Shown piece by piece: positions 12,427 through 22,601 of a stretch of DNA of 64,000 bases. The position numbers were made by a program, and so were the translations under genes. The notes beneath the pieces are model-generated. The model ran no database searches, had not been told where the DNA came from, and saw nothing but the letters and a program-made list of their open reading frames with translations. The DNA lies in the NCBI GenBank assembly GCA_905178155.1, contig CAJINV010000001.1, positions 6,481,860 to 6,545,859 of the forward strand. Reading direction: 5' to 3'. The number at the start of each line of letters is the position of its first letter. The stretch's first letter is position 1. Source of the stretch: Amoebophrya sp. A120 (Eukaryota > Sar > Dinophyceae > Syndiniales > Amoebophryaceae).

Positions 12427-13439
12427 GTAAGTAAAGGGTGCGCAGCTCATTTGTGTTGCTTGGCGCCCACGAAAAGAATTTTTTTTCGGCGATGCGACAC
12501 ACATGGACTTCGACATGCAGAATCAACGAGAGCAAAAAATGGAAAGTAGCCTTTTTAGCACCGCAGCATGTTCTTGAAAGATCACAGTGAATAGCTTGGA
12601 TTCTGTCGATGAAGCCGAGCAAACACATTCTTGCGATGTCTCCGTCCCATCCGCTTCGTGGTCGAACCATGGAAGACTTGGACTTGCGATTCATGATAAC
12701 GTGACTTCTGTTACGCCGGACTGTAAAATCGCCTCGTCTCGCTCTCGGCAACTCCACCTCCATGAATTTTTCAACGACGGAGAAGAACAACAAAAAGTGA
12801 CACGATTCAACATCAACAAAAGTGTTGGACGTATCTTCACGTAGCAACGTGAAGAACAAGTGTGGTCAGTGAGTGTTCCAAGTAGTGAGAGTGGTCGGAT
12901 CATATGGATTTTTGTGAGTTTTTGTGGATGGTTTTCTATCGGTTTCGGTCCAGAGTTCCAGTTGTAAGTCAGCCTGAGCAATAAAACGGAAAACGTGCGT
13001 GTCCGTCGTACTCCGATGGATCATCAGGAGAGATGTGAGCGTCGATCTCCACTGGAAGAGGTAGAGGATGAGTGCTTTCACAGCGATAAGGATCATTCTG
13101 TATTGGCTAACGCTAGGCAGGACGCTGCTGCATCTGCATTTCTATACGAAAGATCGCGCAAGTCTCCTAAAGTGACGAAGTACAGCCACAGCAGCTGTTA
13201 CATGTTGTACTTCTTAAAAAAGAAAAACCTGCAGATTGATCATCTTCCCTTCTGTGGCTTTTTCCCAGCGCTCCCGCTTTTTTTCATGAGCTAGCGCGCC
13301 CACTCTTTTCATATATTTTGATTTTCGATGTAAGGAGCACTCGCTACCTACTATGATCCATACGCATATCGTACCCGAGTTTGTGGTCTGACATTGTTTT
13401 GCACAGCCATTTCTCGGTCCTCCATTTCTTGATCCTTGT
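12427..13439. other. Intergenic region
   Basis: I see short open frames on both strands but none with domain-like sequence. There are no repeats of note. Confidence 0.4.
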
Positions 13440-15128
13440 ATGATGATTCTGAATAAGAATTGCGTTCGATTGGTGCTCCGTCCTGGTGGCATTCGCGTTT
13501 TTCGATCCCTTCCTCTTGGACGGCTTCAGCAGGAGCATTCGGGCGTAGAATGTTCCGTATCGTCGTCCACAACTTCCGGACGAGGATCAAGATTATTCTC
13601 TACCGCAACACAGGATGCAGGAGCGCCGTCCAAGACTTTATTGGCAAGCTGGGAGACAACACTGACACCCGCTTCTTCCTCTTCGTCCTCCCCTCCAAGA
13701 ACCGGGACCAATGGAAGAGATTCTGGAAAATTTAGCGTTGAAATCCACGCGGCGCCGTGTATGTTCGACCACACATTTCTTACTTCCGTCATAGCAAGGG
13801 GCACAACATCTTCAAGCCGATCCGGATCATCACGAGAGCCCAGCGACGGTCGAAACGCAAAGCTCTTCCTCCTGAATCCGGCGAACGAGGGACTTTGTGG
13901 CATTCAGTACCCAACCTTTCCGCGGAACGGGTACGGAAGTCCAGTGCCCTTCCGCATTCCTGAAATTAGCTTCAATTGGTGTCGCGCGGAGGGGCAAATA
14001 CAGGATTATCAGACACTGGTGGCAACGATGCACGGAGGAGGTGGTGACCGCGCGAATGGAAGTGCTGGGGAAGTTTCTGCAAACGCATCGGAAAGTGGAA
14101 AGCGCCATACCGCGATGTCGCCACCCGCCACCTACAAGCCTGCTGAGTGCGTGGATGGGATGGTACATCGTTTATGCGGGCCAGATCTTTTGACCTACCT
14201 GACGACAGAGTATCATCGAAGGAAGGACTTCTCAGTTTTGCTGAACACACAACGCGAGCCCACTCCAGCTATTCGGTGCCCACCTGGCGAAAGCCGGTGG
14301 TCTCCGGCCTTCGGGGCATTAAAGCCGTATTTTCCAGACGGAATCCTTCATGCGGTGTCGCCTTTTCGCAACTTCGATTACAGTGAGCTTAATGAATCGA
14401 GCTCATCTGAAACTGCGCCGCTCACGGCTGCGAAGCTTTTACGCCAAACCTATCTCGACGCCTTGAGGCAAGCACTTTCACGCGCAAGCGGAAATGAAAT
14501 TTTCGGCCACAAAGTAGCGACCGTATCACGACCTGCAGGCGATAGTACGGAGGCAACAATCGCTTCCCCCCTACTCGGAACCGGTGTACGCGGCTTCGCG
14601 ATCGCTGAAGGTGCAAGGATCGCAGCGCGTGCATGCGTCGAGTTTTCGAAGGAAATGACGGACGCGAAAGATTTTGCCACGACCTCCACTTCAGAAGACA
14701 ACAACTTTGTCGACCCCCAAACGGACACGATCAAGAACGCGGACTATTTGCAGAAGAAAGATGGAGCGGGCACGTTGGACTACGACAGAGACGACTGGTT
14801 TTCGACAACAACGAGGGTGCCAGGATTTTCCTACTTGTCTTCCAGACACGACGAGCCAGACTTGTACCAAAAAATTTTAGCATCGAAGAAGGTGGGGCAG
14901 CAACAGGCACCGGGTGCTGGGCGGAATCATGATTCGAGTGGAAGGAAAGCGAAAGGCCAAACGGATGAGGCAAAGAACGCACCAGGAGGAGTTTCGGAGT
15001 TCAAAGTTGTCTTTGTCTTGCAAGAGTCTCTATCGCCCGCGGATCAGGCGCACGTCGTAGCCGCGTTCGAAGAAGCTCGACAGAATGATGGCGGGACAGA
15101 CGTCTCAAGGCTGAGAAGAACTTTCTGA
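13440..15128 (+). CDS. Macro-domain protein with probable mitochondrial leader
   Basis: A single exon of 562 residues. The N-terminus (about residues 1-55) is Arg/Leu/Ser-rich with few acids and ends RLFSTA, resembling a mitochondrial presequence. The rest reads as a macro domain, the fold that binds or hydrolyses ADP-ribose derivatives. Landmarks: LFLLNPANEGLCG (the usual NAANxxLxGGG loop, here altered), GMVHRLCGPDLL, RCPPGESRWSP (cf. RCPTGEA), DGILHAVSPF (cf. IHTVGP), the helix LLRQTYLDALRQAL, and ASPLLGTGVRGFAIAEGARIA, the phosphate-binding loop. A 40-residue insertion (around residues 195-235) and a long disordered insertion before the last strand (FKVVFVLQ) enlarge it. The changed first loop means hydrolase activity is unsure even if binding is kept. 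Confidence 0.75.
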   Translation: MMILNKNCVRLVLRPGGIRVFRSLPLGRLQQEHSGVECSVSSSTTSGRGSRLFSTATQDAGAPSKTLLASWETTLTPASSSSSSPPRTGTNGRDSGKFSVEIHAAPCMFDHTFLTSVIARGTTSSSRSGSSREPSDGRNAKLFLLNPANEGLCGIQYPTFPRNGYGSPVPFRIPEISFNWCRAEGQIQDYQTLVATMHGGGGDRANGSAGEVSANASESGKRHTAMSPPATYKPAECVDGMVHRLCGPDLLTYLTTEYHRRKDFSVLLNTQREPTPAIRCPPGESRWSPAFGALKPYFPDGILHAVSPFRNFDYSELNESSSSETAPLTAAKLLRQTYLDALRQALSRASGNEIFGHKVATVSRPAGDSTEATIASPLLGTGVRGFAIAEGARIAARACVEFSKEMTDAKDFATTSTSEDNNFVDPQTDTIKNADYLQKKDGAGTLDYDRDDWFSTTTRVPGFSYLSSRHDEPDLYQKILASKKVGQQQAPGAGRNHDSSGRKAKGQTDEAKNAPGGVSEFKVVFVLQESLSPADQAHVVAAFEEARQNDGGTDVSRLRRTF

Positions 15129-15769
15129 CTCTGTCGTACGTAAGTAAGTACGATGCGGATGCTTTATGTTTCTTGAAAAATTGCTACCATGTAAACTTTG
15201 TAAAGCGAAGGGAAATGTAACTACATAGTCCTATTCCTTGATGTTTCGACTAAAAGAGAGTACACGGACACGTCGAATTGCACCAGAACTCCGATGATTA
15301 TATAAGGAAATAACTGGAGCTGTTCACTTTCCGAACCCGATACAGACTTCGAGGTGTTGCAACGAAAAGAGGTTATCGTAGAAGTAGTTGACGAGTCAAA
15401 AGCACCCACTGCAGGGAGCATACTTACTTAAGAGGACGATAGAAGAGCGATTCCGATTTCAGTCTTTTATCTCTCGTTGTCTTGTTGTTTAGAGCAGATG
15501 AACAGGCTGCTCTTAGGATCATCTATCAGGCGATGAGAGTGCGCAGGGACGGGTGGGAGAACAAAATGATACTGAAGTTGCTAGCGTTTTCGTTTCGTCT
15601 CTTTTTAGAGGTTGGATGAGGCTGGTACATACGTGAGATTGAGGTGGAGAAGGCCACTGTTGACGCCACACTTGCACCAGCTGAGCGACACTCATACATT
15701 GTACTTGTAGGATCCCCATGATCGAATTTGTTTAAGTATAAGTTTTTATGATGTAGTGACTTTCCTGAA
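15129..15769. other. Intergenic region before the tandem array
   Basis: No gene or structured repeat is supported. The sequence GTACGTAAGTAAGTA follows the macro-domain stop codon. Confidence 0.4.
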
Positions 15770-16996
15770 ATGGAATATCCGCGACTACCGTTTTCCGAGG
15801 CTTACACCTCTTGGATCGAGACCCGCGTCAAACGCCACATCGAAGACCGCGAGACGCAGGATGCTGTCAAGACTGCGGCGGACCGTCTGGAAATGCAACA
15901 GAACGCCAACAGGGCTCCCGAAGTCCTCACCCGCATAACGAAGCGCTCCGGGGAACTGCAAAGTCTGCGAAATAATCTAAATCAACATCTTCAATGCGTG
16001 GAGTCTGCCAAACAGGGAAAGCTGTGTGACGTGGACGTTCTGACTGTCGACGAAACTGCCGAAGCAACGCACGATGAGGAAGCGTACGTCTGGATTCCAC
16101 AAGGATCAAATGCGATCATCCAGCAAGGATCAGATACGGACGGAGTTGCCGACGCAGGGCCAACCCCGTCAACTGCTTCATCTGTGACCGCCGGTGCGTG
16201 CGGAAGCACGCCACTCGGTGAAGTTCGTCTTGAAGTGTGGTGTGAGGAATGGGTCGAAATTCCCAATGAAGCAGGCGGCGCCGTCGACGTCGAGAACGAG
16301 CGCGAAAAGGTGATCAGCTTAAAACACCCATCGCGGGGATGGGCCGACCTGAATGTGCTGGACTGTGTCAAACAAAGCCTTGTGCAGGATCAGGTGCGCA
16401 TGTGGATGGCGCACATTCGTCGCGGGCGCGGCCTGCTCAACAATGCAAGCACGACAAATCTTCCGCCCGAGTTGTTTCGCCTGATTTCCGTCTTTTTGGA
16501 TCCGTTTGCAGACGTCCTGAAGGCGCCCACGTACTACGCAGCGCTAGCCATTCGGCGCCGGTACCGAGACCTGGAGAAGTTGTTGGATACCGGGCTGCAG
16601 TATACCCTCGACCGATTGGCAGAGGATCCGGACGACAATATTGAAGGCAACATCTTGTGGAGGATCGTTAAGAACGACCCCAGCGAAGTATTAGTTGGAA
16701 TTCGATTCGGGTCAGTACGCTTCAGTATGTCGGGAGAACTTCCATGGCCGAATCTGTGCGAAAAGGACATCGTGAATTGTCGTGCATGGAATGCGAGGCG
16801 CAGCGTCGAACTTGCTTCGACGGAAAAACCCAAGTTCGTCCGACTTCCTTCGAAGCAGGTTTATTTTTCTAGCATCGCGCTAGTGCTGGCGGAATTCTTC
16901 CGGCGGAAAGGCCTAAAATTTTCGCAGTCTGACGACAATCGTCAGGATTTTACTATTTCTTGGGGCGCGAGCATCACTCCAGCAGCAGCTTCATGA
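15770..16996 (+). CDS. Tandem family copy 1 (unrecognised family, F-box-like motif)
   Basis: Intronless, 408 residues; start is the ATG just before the family's first motif. I do not recognise the family by name. Shared blocks, in order: LPFSEAYTSWIETRVKRHIE near the N-terminus; RITKRSGEL; a His/Cys block H-x2-C-x3-AK-x-G-x2-CDVD (HLQCVESAKQGKLCDVD); YVWIPQ; an acidic variable region; QSLVQDQVRMWMAHIRRGRG; LPPELFRLISVFLDPFADVLK; YYAALAIRRRYRDLEKLLD; LPWPNLCEKDIV; and a C-terminal LAEFFRRKGLKF ... FTISWG. The LPPELFRLISVFL block resembles an F-box first helix, so a role as a ubiquitin-ligase adaptor is possible but unproven. The His/Cys block could bind a metal. It is closest to copy 2. Confidence 0.8.
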   Translation: MEYPRLPFSEAYTSWIETRVKRHIEDRETQDAVKTAADRLEMQQNANRAPEVLTRITKRSGELQSLRNNLNQHLQCVESAKQGKLCDVDVLTVDETAEATHDEEAYVWIPQGSNAIIQQGSDTDGVADAGPTPSTASSVTAGACGSTPLGEVRLEVWCEEWVEIPNEAGGAVDVENEREKVISLKHPSRGWADLNVLDCVKQSLVQDQVRMWMAHIRRGRGLLNNASTTNLPPELFRLISVFLDPFADVLKAPTYYAALAIRRRYRDLEKLLDTGLQYTLDRLAEDPDDNIEGNILWRIVKNDPSEVLVGIRFGSVRFSMSGELPWPNLCEKDIVNCRAWNARRSVELASTEKPKFVRLPSKQVYFSSIALVLAEFFRRKGLKFSQSDDNRQDFTISWGASITPAAAS

Positions 16997-18452
16997 CTGA
17001 GGACGATAATTTGAAATGGGGAGAAAAAGTATGAAACGATGCACGGGCTTTTTTTCATCTGTGCGATGCGGTTACTGTTTCTTACAGCCCGCAACAAGCT
17101 AAATCACATTTACAAGTAGAGACTGACACCTATTTCAAACGATAAGTCAAAGAAGACGCGAAGCAAAAGATGCACCGGGGCACCAACAGCAGCACACTAC
17201 TGCTAGGGCGCGACATGCTGTACTGCTTGAGTTTTTTGCGGGTCACCGATGTGCGCATTGCCATCTGGAGAGAGCAAATCTATTTTTTTAGCGCCATGCG
17301 TTTTCGTTAGACAAGGAAAATCGAGGAAGTTCATCAAAAATCGAGCACTCCCCTCCCGCGGGGTGGCAGGGGGGCGAGATGATTTGTCTGCGTTTCGGCT
17401 AGTAGCGGCCCGCCCCATTTCTGCAAGCCTTTCGGCCCGGACCAGCCGCGACTCCTTCCCGGGTAGAAAGACCAAGCGCTCATCTGCCGCGCAAGTATTT
17501 CGCCTTTGGCGCAACGGGCTCGGGGGCTCGTTTACAAACAAGGCCGGCCAAACCTGTACAAAGGCGACAGGCGGCGCCCAGGGGCCCCCCTCCAGGGGGG
17601 TGCCTGAGGGGGGTACTTTTTTTGGATTCCGAAATCGGCCATTTTAGGTCGGGGAAAGGAACGCCAAGGGGGGTGCTTTTTGGGGGTGCTTTTTTTTGGG
17701 CAAAAGGGGGGGCCCTTGGATTGCCCCCGTGGCGCGACTTTCCAAGAGACGGCCATTGCTCATTGGATCCGGAAAGACCTGGCCGCAGAATGCTTAAAGT
17801 ATTGTCGTAGTGCTTCTCTGCGTGGTGACGGAAGACGAACGCCGAAGCCGGCGGCGCTTCCGGTTGTGTGGGACCCACTGAGCAAAGCCGCCCCATAGAT
17901 GAAGCCTACCCGAGCCAACCGCCTGTCCCGTGAGCCCACGGGAGGGGGTGCTCGATTTTTGATGAACTTCCTCGATTTTCCTTGTCTAATTTCGTGCTCC
18001 ATCTAACTACCCGATGCTGTCGATCATGAGCTCTGTTTCTGGTTGATCACCTACGCCCTTCCAAATTAACTTACTACTGAAGAAGATGAAAGAAAAAACC
18101 GGCGCAAATGAACAGCGAAACTTTACCGATTGCGGTTGCCATTTCATTTTTGCACCCTACATGATCAATTCAAACTCGTTAAGTAAAGAACGGCTCTTGG
18201 TGCAACAAGAAGCATATACCTATATGCACGACGAGGAACAAGCGAAAAAAGTGAACGAGCTTCAGCTTGGTGAACAACGACACCACCAGGAGGCCTTTTC
18301 CTTTTGATTTTCATGTTGATAGAGAGCAGACAATAAAGATAAACGCGGAGCGGATCAAGCACTGTACATTAGCTGCTGCAATCCATTTCTTTTTATTTCA
18401 GTTGCACTTCTTTTGTTCTGCTTCTGGTTCTGATTCTGATATTGTATCCAAC
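16997..18452. other. Intergenic region containing a TIR element
   Basis: The spacer between copies 1 and 2 carries the transposon-like element at 17307-17989 and otherwise no supported gene. The open frames inside the element lack domain-like content. Confidence 0.5.
17307..17989. mobile_element. Intergenic TIR element with 5-bp target-site duplication (683 bp)
   Basis: The ends are inverted repeats of about 50 bp: the left end runs TTAGACAAGGAAAATCGAGG onward to ...GAGCACTCCCCTCCC, and the right end is its near-exact complement ending CCTTGTCTAA. Both sides are flanked by TTTCG (302-306 within the 17 kb block, and 17990-17994). The interior is GC-rich with long G and C runs around 17580-17720 and has no plausible transposase, so this looks like a non-autonomous DNA transposon. 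Confidence 0.8.
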
Positions 18453-19706
18453 ATGGCACCTTCTCCTCCCCCCGCTTTCCCACAATTGCCGTTCTCCGAT
18501 GCGTACGCCTCGTGGATCGAGAATCGGGTCAAGCGGCACGTTGACGAACGCCGGACGCAGGACGAAATCAAAACAGCAGCCGACAAACTCGAGATGGAGA
18601 ACCGGCCCGAAGCTTTACCGGAAGCCATGTCTCGCATAACGAAGCGCGCTGCTGAGCTTGAAGAACTACAAATGAATTTAGACGATCACCTGGAGTGCGT
18701 GCAGTTTGCAAAATTAGGAAAGTTCTGCGACGTGGATGTCCTGGACGTTGATGCAGAAAACAGCAACACGGCGTACGTTTGGATTCCGCAGGGCGTGGTA
18801 AAGGCGCCGCCGGACAACAGCGCCGTTTCTGATGTTCCAGTTACCAGCCCTACACCACCGAGCTTGTCGTGGCAGACACAGGAACAGCTAGAAGTTTGGC
18901 AGGAGTGTCGGCAAATTGAGACGGACGTTGACGACGATGGGTTAGAGATTGAGGGTGCCGAATTGAGGGAAGAAAAGCGCATTCGCTTGCTTCCTCGTGG
19001 AAAGTTTCGCGCAAAGTTGCCAGGCCTGCAGAACCTCAATGGGGTTCGCCAGAGCATTGCGCAAGACCAATTGCGCATGTGGATGGCTAGCCTCTCGCGG
19101 CGAACCGGGCTATTGCCGGCATCTTCGAGGAATCTTGATCTTCCACCTGAGCTGTTTCGCGTGATTGCGTCCTTTTTGCATCCCTTCGCGGACGTCCTGA
19201 AATCGCCCACCTACTATGCCGCCATCGCGCTGCGGCGCCGTTTCCGTGACCTCGAAAAACTGCTCGATGCTGGCTTGCGTCACCAACTTGACCGCATTGC
19301 TGAAGACCCCTCGTCGCAGAGCGCCGCAAATGGTATGATCAGGGGGCGCTTCACTTGGGAATTCAACCCGGACGACCAAATCGAGAAACGGGTATCAATC
19401 AAGCTCGGACCCGTGGCTTTCATGATGCAGGGATCACTGCCGTGGCCGAATCGATGCGAGGCGCAAATCGTCAATAGTCCCGCATGGACCGAGACGCGCA
19501 ATGAGGAACTCGAGTCCACGAATGGAGCGGAATCCCGCCAGCGCTTAGTACGGCTTTCTGCCGAGCACGCCAAGTATTCAAGCTTCGTCATCGTGTTACG
19601 GGAGTTTTTCCGCCGGAGGGGCCTGAAATTTTTGCAGCATTCTTCACAACCCCGGGAATTTAGATTATCTTGGTACAGTGCCGCCCCAACCGCGTCAGCA
19701 GCCTGA
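18453..19706 (+). CDS. Tandem family copy 2
   Basis: Intronless, about 417 residues from the ATG at 18453; the frame is open further upstream, but homology to the other copies begins just after this ATG. It carries all the family blocks: PFSDAYASWIENRVKRHVDE, RITKRAAEL, HLECVQFAKLGKFCDVDVLD, YVWIPQ, QSIAQDQLRMWMASLSRR, LPPELFRVIASFLHPFADVL, YYAAIALRRRFRDLEKLLDA, LPWPNRCEAQIVNS and LREFFRRRGLKF. The conserved spacing, same strand and lack of introns indicate tandem duplication with copy 1 as nearest relative. Function is unknown; the F-box-like helix is the only hint. Confidence 0.8.
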   Translation: MAPSPPPAFPQLPFSDAYASWIENRVKRHVDERRTQDEIKTAADKLEMENRPEALPEAMSRITKRAAELEELQMNLDDHLECVQFAKLGKFCDVDVLDVDAENSNTAYVWIPQGVVKAPPDNSAVSDVPVTSPTPPSLSWQTQEQLEVWQECRQIETDVDDDGLEIEGAELREEKRIRLLPRGKFRAKLPGLQNLNGVRQSIAQDQLRMWMASLSRRTGLLPASSRNLDLPPELFRVIASFLHPFADVLKSPTYYAAIALRRRFRDLEKLLDAGLRHQLDRIAEDPSSQSAANGMIRGRFTWEFNPDDQIEKRVSIKLGPVAFMMQGSLPWPNRCEAQIVNSPAWTETRNEELESTNGAESRQRLVRLSAEHAKYSSFVIVLREFFRRRGLKFLQHSSQPREFRLSWYSAAPTASAA

Positions 19707-20643
19707 CGAGGTGATGATGAAAAGCGGCGACACACAAAAACTGGTTGTTAGCATGAATGTCTCGTCTGCTTCCAGATTGCAAAATTTGCGTCGACCCCGA
19801 GCAAAGAAACTGCAAAGAAACCACTCCTGATCAGAGAGCCCGGACGTTGTAGGTGGGTATAGATACGAACGCTAGCGGTTCAGATTTGGAAGCGAGACTG
19901 ATGCTCCAAAATGAGGACGATAAGCAGTGAGCTTGAAGATATTTTTTTGCGCTCAACAATGACAAAGCAAAAACATGTATCGACATGTCTGTGCCGTGCA
20001 CTGATGTGACGGATAAGTGCAGCTTTCTGTCTCTGGAGGTTGTTGTTCGGTATATTACATACTGTGATCAAAGTGTAACGCAGGCACGATAAACAGAGCC
20101 TGCAGCTGATGCTGATGTTGTCAGCACAGACGGAGAGATAAATTTTCACGTTCACAAAGATGGTCAGCAGCGACAGTACTTTTTTGTGATTTGGGGAGAC
20201 TGCGCAGGATTCCAATGTAGCAGTCTCACACGACAGGGTGTGCCATTTCCTCGCGGTGCTCTCTGTCTTCCTCCCCCTAGCGCTATCTGCGAAGTCGCGC
20301 TTGTTGCGATCCGGCATTGCTGCGGGTTGAAAATGCAAATCCAACGACGGGCTGATCATCGTGATCTAGATCCTCGTCATCTTGCTCTTTTCACAAGCCC
20401 GAGTACCAGATGTGCAACTAGTTGTAGTTTGCCACGGTTCATCTCCATCGTCGTGGCGAAATATGAAAACGCCATTTTGATGTCTTCCAGTTCCAGTTGT
20501 TTTAGTTTTGTCACAGTGCTGTTTAATGATGTCGCAACATTTCAACATCTCATTGATTTTGAATGGTGTTTACGTACAACGATCGCAAGTCAATTTCAAA
20601 AAGACCTGGACCTCGAGCTCAAATCCAAATCATAATCAAGAGA
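19707..20643. other. Intergenic region
   Basis: No supported gene. A 159-codon minus-strand frame at 19880-20359 has skewed hydrophobic/Cys content and no paralogue in the other spacers, so I treat it as chance. Confidence 0.4.
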
Positions 20644-21849
20644 ATGGCATCGTTTCCTGAGATCAATTTCTCTGATGCTTACGCATCGTGGATCGACCTG
20701 CGAATGAAGCATTTCATTGCCACGCGCGAACGGGATTTGGCGCTCCAGAACGAAGCAGATGGAGCAAGAATCCGAGGGGAAACGGATGAGCGAGCCGCTG
20801 AATTAGCGGCCAAGATTTCTTCGCGCACCCAGACGTTCAATAATCTGAAAAGTCATTTCGAGCAACACCTTCATTGTCTGACTTGCGCAAAGGAAGGTAA
20901 GTTGTGCGATGTCAAGCAACTTGACGCAGAAATAAGTGAGAATGGAAATGACGCATCTGCCTATGTCTGGATACCACAAGCAGCAATTATGCAAGACAGC
21001 AACACTCCGAACCCAGTGTCCGTCTTTGGTCATGTAAAACTAGAAGTCTGGGAGGAGCGACGGCGAGAAGATGAAGATCAAGGAGAAAATGAAGACCACG
21101 AGGACCTTCCGGAACATGTTGTTAAAATATTATACGAATCTGCACAAATGCGTGGATTGGAGGAAGCGAAGGATCTCCGTGAGAGTATAGTGCAAGATCA
21201 ATTGCGGCCTTGGATGGCTAGAGTATCCCGGCCGAGTGCAGAATTGTTTGCAGCTGCCGCAAGCACACAGATACCACCAGCGAAACCGTCCTTGCCGCCC
21301 GAGTTATTCCGAATTGTGTCTTCCTTTCTCGATCCGTTCGCTGAAGTTCTCAAGGCGCCAGCCTATTACGCATCACTCGCTCTGCGTCGGCGCTTCCGCG
21401 ACTTGGAGAAATTTCTGGATGGTGGCTTTCAATACTCCCTTGACTCCCTCATTGAAAAACATCCGGAGACGACAGAAATTCAGGGAAGCATTACTCTCGC
21501 GTACAAGAAGGACGAAATACTGGGAACCAGGTCTACCGCGTTACGCATCACGCTTGGAGAGTTTCATTTCTCGATATCAGGACCAGTTCACTGGCCCAGT
21601 TATGGCGAGGAGCAGATCGTCAAAAGTGCAGACTGGGAAGCTGTGCAAAGAAAGGAACGGACTTCGGCTGCGTCTGACCCGCTCACGCTAGTGAGGTCAT
21701 CTCCGAGTGCGGCTAAATATGGCAACGTCGCTATTGTTCTGCGCGAGTTCTTCCGACGAAAGGGCTTCCGCTTCCTGCAGGAGCCCGACTGGCCACACAT
21801 TTTTACAATTTCTTGGGGTGATGCCAAGGAGCCGGAGGACGTGAGCTAG
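20644..21849 (+). CDS. Tandem family copy 3
   Basis: Intronless, about 401 residues from the ATG at 20644 (in-frame sequence upstream does not match the family). It is more diverged at the N-terminus (INFSDAYASWIDLRMKHFIA) and has an extra Cys in the His/Cys block (HLHCLTCAKEGKLCDVK). The core is well kept: YVWIPQ, ESIVQDQLRPWMARVSRPS, LPPELFRIVSSFLDPFAEVL, YYASLALRRRFRDLEKFLD and LREFFRRKGFRF ... FTISWG. A short Pro/Ala linker precedes the F-box-like helix. Confidence 0.8.
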   Translation: MASFPEINFSDAYASWIDLRMKHFIATRERDLALQNEADGARIRGETDERAAELAAKISSRTQTFNNLKSHFEQHLHCLTCAKEGKLCDVKQLDAEISENGNDASAYVWIPQAAIMQDSNTPNPVSVFGHVKLEVWEERRREDEDQGENEDHEDLPEHVVKILYESAQMRGLEEAKDLRESIVQDQLRPWMARVSRPSAELFAAAASTQIPPAKPSLPPELFRIVSSFLDPFAEVLKAPAYYASLALRRRFRDLEKFLDGGFQYSLDSLIEKHPETTEIQGSITLAYKKDEILGTRSTALRITLGEFHFSISGPVHWPSYGEEQIVKSADWEAVQRKERTSAASDPLTLVRSSPSAAKYGNVAIVLREFFRRKGFRFLQEPDWPHIFTISWGDAKEPEDVS

Positions 21850-22601
21850 TAGTAGCAGAAGAGGAGACGAGGGGGTGCGTTGCCTTATTCTCGTTGTTTT
21901 CGTCAGAAAGAATAGTTATGTATTTTTGCAACGAACCGCAATTGTGGTGCTGAAGCTGAAGAAAACAAACGCAAATAAAGGACGCGTGTTGGCGCAAAGC
22001 CGCTTGTGGTCGCTAATCTTACGCAACTACTCTGGAGGGGAGCGACGTTCTGGAATGTCTCTGCCGTTGTTCGCTTCCATTTTCATATATAACAGGTCAA
22101 GCATTTCAACTCTCGCAGTTCAATCCGGCTACAGCGATCTACCTAAACTTCTATAGTTTTGATTTTACATTGCAACATATATACAATTGGACTCGCACCA
22201 ACCGAAAGAACCTCCTAAGGCACCATGACTTTGACGAATTCCCTTCATTACACAGCAGAATGCCGGCCATGATGTTGATGTGTATTTAAGTAGATTTATC
22301 GTTATGTTTTTCAATGAATTCGTTGCAGCGGAACCAACAGCTCGACTTCGAAAAATGACTTGCTCGAAAAAAAGCATGAAAACTGCCGCGGCGTATGATC
22401 ATCATGTTCTTGCCATGTGCATTGGAATGCAGAGGAACGCCACAGCTTAATCCTGAGCAAGCGTATGGGTATGCGTATCAACGTAGCAGGAGACGTAGTT
22501 AGATAGAACGAAAAGCACTATAGTGTACTTGTAGCTCTTCATCGCACTAACCGTCGTAAAGCAAGCAGACACACCCACTCAACCACTCCTGAAGCAAAAT
22601 T
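21850..22601. other. Intergenic region
   Basis: AT-rich spacer between copies 3 and 4; nothing supportable seen. Confidence 0.4.

Noticed and set aside
19880-20359. 159-codon minus-strand frame between array copies 2 and 3
   Set aside because: Skewed composition and no counterpart in the other spacers.
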